Notes under the pieces: model-generated
What the model saw: the letters and a program-made list of their open reading frames with translations, nothing else
What the model was told of the DNA's origin: nothing
The model's database searches: none
Part shown: in pieces, positions 9,443-22,938 of the stretch
Layout: each line of letters starts with the position of its first letter
Position numbering within the stretch: the first letter of the stretch is position 1
Translations under genes and position numbers: made by a program
Origin: Turbatrix aceti
Taxonomy: Eukaryota; Nematoda; Chromadorea; Rhabditida; Panagrolaimidae
NCBI GenBank assembly: GCA_963969345.1
Contig: OZ017770.1
Location: 2,985,246-3,049,245, forward strand
Length of the DNA: 64,000 bases
Direction of reading: 5' to 3'

Positions 9443-12400
9443 TCATGCTGAAGGCTGTACACAGAACACAATAAACAAAACGTGTATAAAAAAAGTTACA
9501 AATTTCAGTAAAACGAATTATGAACAAAGCATGTTGTACTATGTAGTTCCCTGTTTGTTCTCGCGTGTAAATGCCAAAAAAGACCCATAACATTTTCCTT
9601 TAATTTAAAAAAAAAGAAGGAACCTGCCAGTTAACCGAATTTTCGAATTTGACAACAAAAAGTCTGGCATGACACTTCTGGGTCCTATCTCACATTTTTT
9701 TTTCTTTATTGACCAGAAGTATCCTAATAAAATGTTTGCTACAATGTGTAGCCCCAAAAATACACGAATAAATAATACATAGAATTTAAGACACAGCAAC
9801 GGCAACAGAGGTCATGTAAATGAAAAAAACATCTAACGTATGATAGCGTAATTGATGTGAGGCGTTATTATATAAATATAAAATATCAAGCTTTTGCTCT
9901 TGCTACTTTTTGTATTCATTGCTCATATAACGGGGCTAATATTTTGTTTGATGAGTTCTCAAAAAATTAATTTCAGAGGAACAAATAAAAAAGCTTAAAT
10001 CATAAAATTCAAAGGTTCGAATTTAATTTTTTGGCCAAAAAAACAAATGCAATTTGATTAGTTTTACAGATAACAGCTTTTTGCTCCAGTCAGACAAACT
10101 ATTTCCGCCTGTGGCTAACTGGGAGCACGTGGTAAATGAAAACGAGGTTAACATAGTGTAAATCATGCAAACCAAATTACCCGTACCTTAACAAATTACG
10201 TTTAAAGTAACATATATTATATTTCGCATATTTTAAACAACGTCTGAGGGGGGTTGCATTCTGCTATGCCAGTTCTAAAAATTCTAAAAGTAGAATATTT
10301 TTTTTTGAATTTACGTACCTATTCTAAAAAAAGAACATTCAAAAGGAAGCATAATTTCTACGCCCTGCAGTTTTTGCATTCAAAAACTTTTTTTAAAAAT
10401 GATGTCGGAGAGTTTGATTATAAATAATAAGAATGAAAAAAAGTTATGCATTGACTTGTCTTCGAAAAAAAATGTCTAATCCCGTTATACAAATAATAAT
10501 CCAAACCTTAATTTACGTTGTGAATTTTAAATAAGGGAATAAGAAGTTGAACTTGGTAAAAGAGCGCATAAAGATTGTGTTCCTCAATTCGTTCTGTTAC
10601 GTTCAAAAAAACTCCGCCTACCAGTAAAAAACAGTGCCACTATTTTTACAGATAAGAATAATTTATTGGACAAGATCTTTTGATGTTACGGAATTCCTGG
10701 TTTGTTTAGAACTGCTTCATGATAAATAATGACATTTTGACAGTTGGCAGCTGCGATTTATGTGAAAAAATGTACTATATACTTATAAAAATTAAATGTC
10801 AGGTATAAATAACAAGAATATGCGTTGCTAAATGCAAACAAAAACAAGGCATGTCTATAAGGAACGAATTTTTTGTAAGTGTTGAGCAATTATCAAAAGT
10901 ACCCACGAAAAATGATTCACCGTATACATTTTAAATATGAACTTGTACAGGGGTTTTTGAATAACTTAAAATAAAAAAACTTTGAAATATGTAAATAGGT
11001 AATAGGATATGAGTCGGACAACCGTTTTGAGAACTAACCAAAAATTCTGTCATTGATGCTCTATTAGTTATAATTTTTAACAAATAACAAGAACGATATG
11101 CTTTAGACCAAAAAGACCAAGCCCATGAACAATGGTTCCGATTTTCTGGAAATATAATTAGTAAAATGTCCAGAAAATACCTTCATGCACGCAAACTTAT
11201 AGTTTATATGACATGAGAACCCTTGCAGTTCAACGGTCTTAATTTCATTTCGTTTGTTTACTTTTGACAATTCAGGCGTACGTACCGTCAAAAGTAGTTT
11301 AAGTTTAATTAGCTGCTTTTATAATTATATTTTTTAAGTTGTTGATGTCCGTTTTTACACGCTTTCAAATTAAAATCATTGTACAATAAATATGTCAGAA
11401 AAATTTGGCAAAAATGATGAACTTCTTACACGTCTTCATAATTTCGGAACAAACACCACAAAATCTGAACAAAAAAATGACAAAAAACATTTGTTTATTT
11501 ATTTTTTGGGCGAATGTAAAAAACACATTTGTTGAACGGAGAAAATAAGAAATACTGATTTATAAAAGATTTTCTCGATTTATCAAGCAATTATGCATGA
11601 AATCTATTTTTTCTACTTTTAAATCGTTCTTATAAATAAAAAATCCAATACTTAAAATATAGCCGGTTTAGGCTATAAAAAACATCCTGTGACTCGAAGT
11701 TGTAAAAAACAGAGAGTGCACACGTTTAAATCAGAGTGAAGTGACACAGATGTTATAAGAAAATAAAACTCATCGTAGTGCATAATCAGGTTGATAATTA
11801 ACTTCATTACAAAGATCAAAGTTTCTGGTAAATGTTTTTATGCTTTTTCATTTGTACTTAAAGGGCAAAAACAGTCCAATAAGGAACTTAAATGTTTAAA
11901 TGTTATGGCAAAATGACATAATTTCAGAATTAAAAAATAATGGTAAAGTAGAGTATAAGTCATGCTACAGACTATGAGCGTTTTGAAATAAGCAGAAAGT
12001 GTCAGAATTTTGAGATTTGACTAAAACTGACTGTTAATTTTTTACTGGATGTTTGATACTGCCAGGGCGGTAGTTCAACGTCCTAAGCGTTGCATTGGAA
12101 ACCTAACAATATTTGTACGTGCGAAAACCGCTTAATCTCAGTAAGCCGACCACAAAAAAATTTATTTTATTTTCTTTTTGGTAAATTTGTTAAATATAAA
12201 TTGGCATCCAGTGGGAATACCTTTATATCGTCATGTCTCGACCGCATACACTGTATTCTAATACAAAAGCTCAAACAAATGCCCTCCTACTGTACCACGC
12301 AGTGTTTTGTGAAAAAATTGTATTTCGAACAAAATATGAACAACAAAAACAATTAAAAAAACTAATGGTTTTGTCTGGTGGTCCGCTATTTTTTGTTTTT

Positions 12401-13760
12401 TGTTCTGCAGTGCCCACATGGCGAATTACCACACCAAACCAAAATAACAAAAAAAACAGTAAAATAGTGTATGAACAATCACTGTCGTCAATTTATGGTA
12501 CAAACAGCAGAATATTGCAGGATGCATTCTTCCGGAATGCGCATTTGAAAAACGCTAATTTGTAAATCTTAGACACAACATTTTGTGGTTTACCACAATA
12601 ACTACGAAACGGCAATACAAACTTACTCCCCGGCGGGGGAATCCTCTTGTGTATACATATGGCTTGTTCGTGATTGACGTAAAATCTATATCGGATAAAG
12701 ATAATCGACCAATGCTTTGCAACATCTAATTTTTGGTGTTTTTACAAAACACACTTAACTACTATCACCCCCGTATGCTGTTTATTTGAGGTTGTTTACG
12801 TCTACCAAATGCTGAAGAACTAATTTATAGGCTAACACTATGATGACCTAAAGAAAATGCATGGAATCTTTAAATCTCGCATATCCGACAGACAAATTAT
12901 GTATCCTGTCTGCCACGTAGTAGGAAATTGCCATAACAGACGTCAAAAAATGCATCAAACCATGTAGCACGTCAGTCTACATGATGCGTGCAATCTTCTA
13001 CCTTTCAGATTAATTTTGTTTTAATGTTTAAAAATTTAATTAGATTGTTGGTGTACTAAAAAAATGGCAATTTGCGGGGGAATTTTATCCCAAAATTACT
13101 AACAAAAAATTATTACTGTTGCATTCTGCAGCTTTAATATCATAAAGAATTACGCAACAGACAAAAAACAAGTATATCTGTTTGTGTCGAACGCAATGAT
13201 TTTTAATTCCTTACAGTAGATCCAATTTTATCCTTCGATTCTCTTGCCAGGTAAACCGACAAATATGATTATCCAATTTATTGACAAATCAAAAGGAACT
13301 ACCGTGAAACCCAATTTATTAACAAATCATAGGTAAGCTTAAAGCATTTTTTGGTAGAAGAGTGTGAAAAAAATACCCTAATAATCAGTATGACAAATGC
13401 CAAAAATTATCATAGGCAGCACAAACACTACAGTACCTTGAGTAATAGTTGAACCGGTATGGGTATTATAATAGATGCACACAATCAAAGTGTTGACCAG
13501 AATATCATTTCAGAACAGATCGTTGACAGTGAGCGTGAGACAAAAGCAAGAGAGAAGAGAAAGGTGAAAGGAGCTGAAGGTGATTGCGAGAAACATGAAA
13601 GCAAAATGGCAACGGAAAAAAGTTGTTTAGCACTACTGGTATGTGAAAAACTTATAATTTAGAAGAAAAAAATGTTTCGACATTTTTTGGGAAGAAAGAG
13701 CGAGCATAGAAAGGGCCAATTTTTGTCTATAGAATGTCATGCGAAAAGGAAAAGAACACT
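9443..13760. other. Long AT-rich intergenic region
   Basis: More than 4 kb with no supported gene. It probably contains the missing 5' exon(s) and promoter of the minus-strand GPCR. Reading frames here (for example 12233-12565 on the plus strand, 110 codons) are Lys/Asn/Phe-rich and show no family features. A near-identical 19-nt motif, CCAATTTATTGACAAATCA or with TTAAC, occurs twice near 13274 and 13312. No tRNA fold was found by eye. Confidence 0.45.
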
Positions 13761-16700
13761 TCACGTGTCACCGGTTGGAAGAAAGGGTGGTTCGCCTTTT
13801 CGTCCTACAAGAAGGTATGTATCCATGCCGCCGTCAACGCCTTTGACTTCGATGTGGTCACGGTACTCAAAATCATATCGATCACATAGGAGGTCCCGTG
13901 CGTACTGTGGAACCTAAAAACAATGCTTGTTACCGTTTTGAACTGTCAAAATGTAAACTGTCAAGAAACATACTTGAATCTTATTTTCGACGCCTGTGCT
14001 GTACATACGTGACGCAATGTTGACAGTGTCACCCCATATATCGTAATAAAGTTTAGTAGTGCCAATAACACCGGCGGTGACAGGGCCAATGTTTAAGCCA
14101 AGTTTGCAAACAAATTCAAAGTTAAGCAAATCTTGGTTAAATATCGCCAGTGCGTTCTGTATGGCCAGCGCAAATTCAATTAACTGAAATTATCCTAACG
14201 TGAATTAAAAGTACAAAAACTCAAATAACAAACCTGATAGAGGTGCTCGTAAGGGTGCAGCGACAGACGTCTCTTGTCAGGATTGAGGCCAGAGGCCGCC
14301 ATGTAAGTAGCACCAATTGTTTTGATTTTTTCAACATGCCCGAACTCAGGCCTTTCGAGGAGATCGTCAAAGTCGGCAATAACCTCGTTGAGGACGCGCA
14401 GAAATTCACGACCACCTTCAAAGTTTTCTTCGTACATCTCGTTCCAATTAGTGATGGAAGCAAAGAGCACTGCAGTCTGTTCGTGATTCTCACTGTACTT
14501 GGTGTTGGTTTTGAGAGATTCAACGGCGTGCTGGGGTATAATATTGGTAAGAAGCCAGTCGGCTTGATCCCGAACGGTTTGCATTTTTTCAGTGTCTCTG
14601 CGTGCCTGTACGTCACCAAAAAAGGACATGCGAAATGATGTTTCAAACTAAAAAAATGCAATAGCATGGAAATTTGGATACGGTTAACTGAATTCTCTTA
14701 CTTGGTAGTTAAGAAAGGCTACTAGAACTACTGCAAGAAACACGTCAACGCCAAGCTCCCATACAAAGAGCGGCGAATATGACATACTGTAGCTCCAGAA
14801 CGGTTGCATCCTGCTGCAAGGAATACTCGCTTGAATCTTTCCAAACAACAGCGCTGTCTCGTTCTCGAGCAAAACGCCATCACGAGTCATGTTGCTGAAG
14901 TGCATAATACTGTTCAAATTAATTTGACACATCCTGAAAGATTGACAGAATTGAAACTGTGCAAAAAATATTTTTTTCTTACCAAGTTGTAATCAAAAAT
15001 AGAATTCCTACAAGAATAGCTTGACTTGTTTTTGGCCATGCTCCGAGTTGGCTAAAGTTGCAGTGCGCGTAGATGGCAACCAGCATGACACAGCTGTAAA
15101 CAAGACGAGCATTGATTTGATCGGGAGCGATACAGAACGTGCTTTCCGGATACACGCTTGTGCACATCGAGATGTTGAATAGTGCTACGCCAACTGGAAG
15201 GGCAATTAGCACACATCCTAAAATTATTAACAAATAAAAAAATTCATGGAAAAATAAATCCCACCAAGCATGTGACGCGGTGCCCAGGTATGGACGCATG
15301 GCAAGATGGATTTTCGACTGAGAAGGGGAAAGCCGATTACGACAAGCACAAATATTAGAAACAGGCTGGCAACGATGACAAAAATGATAAATGGCAGATT
15401 TACGGGCTGGATGCAGGCAAACATGACGGCGGTTCCGACGGAAAATACGATCGCAGATACTAGGATATCGATAAAGACACCGGAGTATCTGTATCGAGGG
15501 CTATTGACGTTGACTTGGCTTTCGCAGGATCCCATGTCAAGTTGTTGATGACGGACTAGTGGATGTTGCTTGACGTAGGTATGCCGTTCACAGGATTCGC
15601 CAAAATGAGCCCGATACTCGTCTTCGATTTCCTTTTCGTTGAATTTTAGCGTGTATCTGTTGAGCGAATCCTGGTGCATCCAGAATCCCCGAACAAAAGC
15701 TCCGTCAGATGACTAAAAAAATAAAATTATTTGAACGTTTCGTTTTCTAAAAAAAATTACTTGTATAATCTGTGCCAATCTTTGATCAAAGTCTCTATTT
15801 TCTGTGTCAAAACGAGTCAGGGAGGCTGCATTGTGGTGGTGTGAGATGGCTGTATCCAATCCACCCATAGAATGCACTTCTGAGCCTGCATCTTGCAATC
15901 CTGAGCTTCGGGATCCTCGTCCGCTGTTGTTGGCACTGCTGCCGTTTGCAAGTTCGACCGATACTTTGCCTCCAATTGTATCCACGTTATGCCAATGTTG
16001 TCTCTCAAGATTTGTATGCGCCAGGCTTGGCACCGTTGTCGTCACCGAATTGTTGCCAGAATAGTTGTTTGTCAGCACCTGTAGTGACGCGGATTTTCGT
16101 GTATCTGGCTTTGGCGGAATAGCACACATAGATTGTGACTAAAAAAAGACAATAATTGCTTGATAAGCACTCCTGTCGTATAAACAAATGAAAAAAAACA
16201 AGGCTAAAAATAGAAGCAAGCAACACTGTCATTAAAGGTAATTACAAAAGCAAAAGCGCACTTTTAATGTAGCCGATCTTTGTACCTGTTGGCCGCTGTG
16301 GTCTAAGACTTGTGCCGAAGCCGCTTGCGTCCTAGATCGATCGAGCAATTTCATTCTCAAGCTTCCGCCACCGATAGAGTTGGTTGTTGCCCGGCTCATG
16401 GGAAGCGACGTGGATTGGATAGTCCGAAGCTTACCCGCAAGTTTCTGCAGATTTTAAAGCATTGTGTGAAGCAATAATTACATCTCGAAATTTACGTACC
16501 CACAAACCTACCTTTCGGAAGGGTAGTTGTGAGTTTTGATTTATGCTGTCTAGGTGATCCTTTGCTGAATCAGAATCCGATACTGTTACCAATTGATTGC
16601 TCACTGATTCAAATTCTTTGGAACGTCCCGCAATAAAATAGGTCTTCATGTCTGAAATTTCATTGCATTGATACTTCATTCTCGATGCACATTTTTTTAA

Positions 16701-18786
16701 TGTGATTCATAATTTTTTCATTGCTTTCTTTTGAACTTTCCTTTGTCTGATAAAAAATATCAAATTGAAAGTCATTGTTTTCAATTGAATGGAGCAAACA
16801 AAACACAACCTTGGAATAAATAAAAACAGACTGAGTCTTAAAATAAACCCCTGACAATTGTCGTACGCAGTTGTTGGATAACTCGAACTCGAACCAGATA
16901 TCAATGCGATGAAAATACTCACTTTTATGCTCAGATCCGTCTTCCAAAATGTATTGGTTATCCAAGTAACGTGCAGTTGCTTCGGAAATATGAACGCGAC
17001 CAGCAACACCTGTAGATTCCATTTCGTTGGCAAGATTAACATCGTTTGAAAACACATCGAATTTAAATCTTTTTGTGCCGACCATACCGCACATAACCTG
17101 AATAAAAAAACAGCATGATTAACTGCATTTTATAATTAACTGTCCGGTGATTGATTACCTTGCCCGTATGAATTCCCACTCTCATGTTAACATTTTGTCC
17201 TCGATCCATGTCAAATTGACGGATGGCAATTATCATGGCTAATCCCATTTCAACACAGCACTTGGCATGATCTGCCCGGGGCTCTGGACAGCCGGCAACG
17301 CAATAATAGCAGTCGCCAAGAGTGCTTATTTTTTCCAAATTACATCTCCCACAGAGATAATCAAATCGCCCAAAAAGGTCGTTGAGTAAATTGACTAGCT
17401 CGTCGGCAGACTTGTTGGATGCCATTTTGGTAAAACCAGCAATGTCAGCAAAGAGGATAGATACATCTGTCATTAAATTCATCGTAAATGGACGGAATTT
17501 GCGAACGTTAGGTACGCTGGAAGTGCCATTGTTTCCTCCACCCGGATTGGCAATGATGCCAGCCGTTGACTCAGCAGCCGAAGATCGGCCTGCGGTCGTG
17601 GCATTTGACGTGCGGCAATTTGATTCCGTACTCGCAGAGGGACGTCGTAGCTCAGAATTTTCTTTTAACAATTCATCTGCGACCTATAAAAAATTATTTC
17701 CAAATGCATTGATCAGAGTGCCGACATTGTGTCATACTACTCACTTTCTTTGGCATCACGGATTGTATCATGTGGTCTTTGAACTGGGTTTCCAATTCCA
17801 AATCCTTTCTTGCCAACAAGGATTGGCCCACTTTAAGAAACGTTTTTCGTTGCCGCACTTGAGTCAAAATAAAGAGATGAATTCCAAGCATGTGAACACA
17901 GCCATGAAGTGCCAATTTAACAAAGGGCGGCACGTGTGAGAAATCATGTCTGGGATTGCTGAGGATTTCAAAGAGAAAAGAGTACGTTAAGCCGATCAAA
18001 ATGCACAAATACAGAGGAAGCGGAATAACCGTATAGATAAGCAAGACTACCTAAAATAGATTTTTTTCATTACAATGTCTCGAATGGCATAGTTATAAAA
18101 AATATAGCTTACTTGGATGCTGGTACCCACGCATGCAATAGGACCCATGAAAGACCGCGAGCTTGAAAATATTAGCAGTGTGACCAAGCATATCAAAAAA
18201 ACGCATAAAAACGAGGTCGGCATATAAAATCGTTGGTAATGCACGGATAAGGAAGTAAACCAGAATATACAAGCGCAAGAAATAATCAAAGCTGCAGCAC
18301 CAGTCTGTAAATGGAATTAGTGAATCAGAGATTGTACGACAAGGTCTTACAATATGGTATAAAGCTATTTTGTCAAATATTGCAATGTATAAAAGCCAAA
18401 GCAAGCATGTTAATATAATATAGATTAGACCCGATCGAAAACGATCTCTGAGCAGCGGAAAACTGCACTTCCAATACTGGGTTTCAAGTGTCGTCGATGC
18501 AAACTGTGGATTCCACCATCGCGCAGACGCTCTCTCAAACAAAGGAATGCGTCGGGGACTAGACGAATGTGCCCTTGCCTAAAGAAATAATGAGTTGTTA
18601 CATTTAAAAAAAAACCTGGATTAGAAAATATAATGACACAAATACCTGTTCGGCGAGTGTATGTCCACTTGAACCATTTGCCAGATGTCCGGCATTCTGT
18701 GCATCGTGAGCCAACATGCCTGCAGCTTCATCCGGTATCTCGTCTTCTGGATGATTCATATCGGAAGTATCGCGTCTCAACTGCAT
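13761..18786 (-). CDS. acy-1-like: Transmembrane adenylyl cyclase, ADCY9 / ACY-1 type
   Basis: More than a dozen minus-strand exons encode a class III adenylyl cyclase making cAMP from ATP under G-protein control at the plasma membrane. Order: short acidic N-terminus (18786), [13 protein letters not shown] just before the first six-helix bundle (ADCY9 hallmark), then [18 protein letters not shown] and [16 protein letters not shown] leading to C1. C1 has [12 protein letters not shown] and [20 protein letters not shown] (both metal-binding Asp) and [21 protein letters not shown] long Ser-rich linker and the second helical bundle (with glycosylation motifs NMT and NET) follow. C2 has [29 protein letters not shown] and [15 protein letters not shown], holding the purine- and ribose-binding residues. 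The stop is at 13761-13763. All catalytic motifs are intact. Some small linker exons between 16200 and 16650 are uncertain. Confidence 0.93.
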
Positions 18787-20483
18787 CTGCGAGCTTGTGT
18801 TTTACCAAACAATGCGCGTATTGCGCGAATGTGTTCAAGTCTGACTTGTGTGTGTCGCGCTCAGGCAATTCTCGTCATTGCGTCCTCAATGAGCGACGTT
18901 TACGCTCGCTCTGGTACTGGTGCGCTGTAAACTCGCCAAAACTGTCAACTTTGAAAAATATTGTAAGTGTGCTTTTTTTATAAAATTAATCAGAACATGC
19001 AAGTTATGTGGTCACGTACGCACACGCGTCAACAACAAAAAAAATAGAACCAAGGAAATACAACGACATATCGCGTGTCAATAACTAACTAAACTTCATC
19101 TTTGTGTAACAAAACTAATACGCTTTTTGTTAAAACCTTTGAAGCTGGTTTTTTTGTGACCCAGCTATCCATATGTACTCTTTTTTTTACTTTGCATCGT
19201 CTTGCTTTGCACGGCAAAGCGTCAATGCTTTTGCTTGTGTGGAAAAAGCAACAGCACTACTAGTAAGCAGCAGTGGTAGTTTTTAGCTTCAGCGTGTCAA
19301 ACATACATTGGCGCTGCCGTTCCGATAGGCAAGACGCACGGAAAGCCTGCCAACAAGCGGCAAACAACTCGGAATTTTTCACTTGCCATGTGTGCGTGCC
19401 GGAATATTGTCTTTCGCAGGGTTGTTGGTTAAAAAATTGATGCAGGACGAAAAATTTTACTCATAAGATGACAGTGACAAATATACAAATATCTTTGTCT
19501 TCAATATGCCACGTTTTTTATCGCAATTTTTAAGCAGTCGTTATCTCGGGTATTTGTCAAGTGCATATTTTTGCTCTGACACGCCAGAAAAAGAAACATA
19601 ATTGCAACATTTAGATTGATGTCTTAATCTATAAGAACGGAATTGAAAGCGCCTTTTTTCCATTGTTAATTAAATTACTTTAAAGCAAGCTTATTGTCAA
19701 GCGAACAAGCTGGCTATTTGTTCGCTAGTGCCGTTAAATAAATTGTTATACATATTATTTTTTACATCATCATTTTTAAAAATAGAAAAGATAAAATACT
19801 TCCGCGTTGTCGCAAGATACGCAAGAACACGCTGGAACACAAGCGAAAATCATAACAAATAAATGAAATACAATTTCATTCTTTAAATGTTTGAGGCAAA
19901 AAAAGTTGACAGCAAGGAATCTAACAAACTGTACAGACGCCAGTGCTTGTCCTTTCTTTTTGCTCGACCTGACAGCTTTGATGTCATGCTTCTTTTGCTT
20001 CATGCGCTCCAAATTGGCGTGAAACCAATTTGATAACTTTGGATGATATTGTCGCATTGCTTTTCAGAGAACAAGAAATGTGTACAGAAAAAGATGGATC
20101 ACATCCTACGCTAATCCTTTTTGTCATCGAGAAATAATGATTAAAAAACGGTAAGCATTCCACAAAAAAAAACAAAAAAGCTTGCGTAATTCTGATAATG
20201 TTGTCGATGACGATCATTTGAGACGCCAATGACACCATCAACAATGAAAGAAAATGAATGCGTTGGTGCCTGTGTCAACGGTAGTAAAATCTTCTTCGAA
20301 GACAATTTTCATTTGGCCCCCAATTTCAGTTAATGATTAAAAAAGTGTCTAGGTTTTGTATTTACTTGTTGTCAGTCAGCTTGTCTTGACAATAGTAGCA
20401 CTCTGTCAGCCGTGCCATTTATTTATATACTCCAGACATTGCCTTGTTTAGGTCACTTTCGTACACTCATTGCTACTGATATA
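18787..20483. other. Divergent promoter region between adenylyl cyclase and neuropeptide-like gene
   Basis: No supported gene in about 1.7 kb. It must hold the regulatory sequences of two divergently transcribed genes. Short minus-strand frames at 19776-20244 show no domain features. Confidence 0.4.
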
Positions 20484-20987
20484 ATGTCTTGTCCTATCAA
20501 CGGAAGGTTTATCCTGCTACTAGCGATATTATCTACCTTCTCGCTGGCAGCTCAGGGTGTTATATGGGCCGACGAAGGCATCAGATGTGAAAATGGAAAC
20601 CGCTGTACCTGTAAGTACCCTAGCTAGGGTCTAATTCTAAGAACCATCGTAATTTTAGCACTTATCACAATGCTTCGCAACCCCTTGCTAATACCTGCAC
20701 TTCGGTCGGTAAGTGCCATTTTTAACAACCAGATTACGGCTTTCGTCTTTATTATTGCAAGTGTTATTTTTAGTCATCCATTGACAAAGCATGGCAAAAA
20801 GCCGTCACTCAAATGAATGCTTACCATCAACTCTTTAGCACAGGTAATTTTTTTTTCTGTTTTCCATGCCATTAAAAAAAGGATAAAAAATATAGCTCAC
20901 GACGAAGAAAGAAGAAACAAGCGTTCGAAAGACTACCCAACCCAAAACGACAATATGTACTGGATGATTCGCATACCCGGAAAATAA
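20484..20987 (+). CDS. Candidate secreted neuropeptide precursor (C-terminal amidated peptide)
   Basis: Four exons (20484-20610, 20659-20708, 20774-20843, 20896-20987) join in frame to 112 residues. The N-terminus is a clear signal peptide (RFILLLAILSTFSLAAQG). A C-x5-C pair (CENGNRC) follows near residues 37-43. The last exon reads EERRNKR, a dibasic prohormone-convertase site, then an 18-residue peptide starting SKDYPTQ and ending YWMIRIP, then Gly-Lys-stop. Gly after trimming of Lys is the standard amide donor, so a peptide ending in Pro-amide would be released. I do not recognise the family. Calcitonin/DH31-type peptides also have a C-x5-C ring and a Pro-amide end, but there the ring and amide are on one peptide and here a dibasic site separates them. 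Identity as a neuropeptide is inference; the signal, cleavage and amidation signals are seen directly. Confidence 0.6.
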
Positions 20988-21217
20988 AATTTTAAATTGC
21001 AGTCGTTATTTTTTAACCATTTTTTAAAATTATGCGGTCGAAATAAACGTTTTTTTGTTGTAAAGTATGCAGTGGGGGGCGAGGGGTTTCTCATTTATCG
21101 CCGCAGGTGGTTGCTCGCAGTTCCTTACGTTCAAAAGAGGGCAAACGATTTGTCGGCCACATTGCGTCTAGCCCATTGTGTCTACGTGGTGTACAAACAT
21201 ACTGTACGACAGCTATC

Positions 21218-22265
21218 ATGAATCTACCGTTGACTCGGTTACCATTTAGTGGTGATACGGGTTCATCATGGTCATACGAACGACATCAAATGCAGTACAG
21301 TCTGCGAAAGTCTGCACCAGATGCTGAAAATGGCAAAAGTTCGACCAAAAAGTGTATATTAATTCATTTTTTTGCCATAAGTTGCTTCTAATATTCAGAT
21401 GCTTCTACAATTGCATATCCGCTCCAGGGATTCTTCCCGAAAGACGTCAAGTTCAAACCACCTTCTCAAAAAAGCAAGCTCGCAACCGTTGTTTTCAATA
21501 ACGTAACCGAAACTACCAAAACCCAAGAATTTATGAATCAAGCTTTACGTGTTTTTCAGAAAATCAGTGAACTAGTCTCACAAATTTTAATTTTTCTAGC
21601 TTTCAAAAACAGTGCCACTATTCCCATCGCTCTTAAGTACGTTTTTTCGTTCAACAATTATTTCAGACTTTTTTTAGGGTTCGAAAAAGGCATATGGAAT
21701 TGGAACCACTGTGCTGCATGTCATCTTGTCTGGTCCGAGGTGGCTGTATCACAGTAATTGTTTTTGAAATCATGTATATTGCGCTTACGCTGCTCATTTG
21801 TGCATTCAAATTTTATGCTCATGGAAAATGGAAATTTTGGGGTGAATTCGACCTTAATTTCAATGCTATCATTACGCATCATTTTGTCCTTTACCTCATC
21901 ATTTTTTATGACGTATTACTGGCCCTGGCAGTGTTTATCCTAATTCGAGGACTCGTCCTGCTTGACCGACATCTCGTCTGTCGTCACTGGTACTTTGATT
22001 TCTTTGCACTAGGCTTTAACACGTTGATGTTCATAATATATCTACTGGGACTGAGCACGCCTGGCCCCGAAACATGGAACTTGCCAAACACGCTTTTGGT
22101 AACAAAATAATTTATTGTTATGTTCTTTTCAAAAGAAAGTCATTTTTGCAGGTTTTCTGCTTTGGAAGTCAAATATTTGTACAATTTTGGGCCATCAGCG
22201 TTGTCAAAAGCTGCTTTGACTACTTTGTGCTGTTATACGTGTTTATTCGGATAGCAGAAACGTAA
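21218..22265 (+). CDS. Multi-pass (about four-TM) membrane protein of unknown function
   Basis: Exons 21218-21338, 21399-21548, 21600-21636, 21678-22098 and 22152-22265 keep one frame across four introns (280 residues). The first 100 residues are polar. Then CCMSSCLVRGGC leads into TM1 (VIVFEIMYIALTLLICAFKFY), and three further hydrophobic segments follow, ending SCFDYFVLLYVFIRIAET. The Cys-rich entry followed by four helices recalls LAPTM4/MARVEL-type tetraspanning proteins of nematodes, but I see no decisive motif. The first-intron donor GTTCGA is unusual and was chosen because it is the one that keeps frame. The ATG at 21218 is uncertain, because the frame stays open upstream. An alternative short form starting at ATG 21694 is possible after the AG at 21677. 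Confidence 0.6.
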
Positions 22266-22301
22266 TAAAGATGATACATGGTTTCAAAGTTGTACACAAC
22301 A

Positions 22302-22502
22302 TTACCCGGATGATTTTGAAGCAGAAAAGTTACGCGGAGACCCGGAGTTTGAAGTTTCAGTAACGGTTTCAAATACTCTGACTTCGCATTGCGGTGAAGC
22401 CTGTTTGAGGGTTGTGAGTTCGGCCTTGAGTGAATCAGCGGAAAAGTACTGAACACATGTTTCTTGTAGGACTAATTCAATGTTCTCGCAAGAACGGTGC
22501 AT
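22302..22502 (-). CDS. Small hypothetical exon or protein (66 residues)
   Basis: A minus-strand frame begins with an ATG immediately after a TTTCTTTCAG acceptor (22503-22512) and runs to TAA at 22302. It is polar with four Cys and ends in a Ser-rich tail. It could be a trans-spliced small protein or the last exon of a gene whose other exons I cannot find. No family recognised, so confidence is low. Confidence 0.25.
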   Translation of the reverse strand: MHRSCENIELVLQETCVQYFSADSLKAELTTLKQASPQCEVRVFETVTETSNSGSPRNFSASKSSG

Positions 22503-22938
22503 CTGAAAGAAAAAAAATTATCATTGTTCACGTTTTAGAAAATGTTAAAAAAATAAGCAACATCGTTTCACCAAAAAAAAGGTTAGCATAAAGCGTTATT
22601 CATAAAAGAAAGGGAACATCTTTCATGTTCGGTTGAGCAATCCAAAGAAAGACCACGCTTTTATTTCTGTCTACAGGCAAAATACCAAACTTGTCCTATG
22701 AGAATTTTCTGAACATTCAAGAACAAAAAAGAAAAAAAATTTGGTGTATACGCTTGGGGGATTATGTTTATTGGTTCTTCCTGGTGCAAGCTTTTTTGGA
22801 GGGGGAAGAAAAGATCTTGCAGATTGTGGAAGACGTCAAGAGACTGTGCATAATCAGGTGAACACAGAAAGTGACCTATTTTGAATTTGTCTGAAAATTG
22901 ATCAACTCTAAAGTAGCTGTCTCAAGTTGAATTTTGCA

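Noticed and set aside
12233..12565. 110-codon plus-strand reading frame in the long AT-rich gap
   Set aside because: No domain, signal peptide or splice support; composition matches the AT-rich surroundings.
14221..14667. Overlapping long frames on both strands over the cyclase C2 domain
   Set aside because: Only the minus-strand frame 14195-14629 carries cyclase motifs; the others are its shadows.
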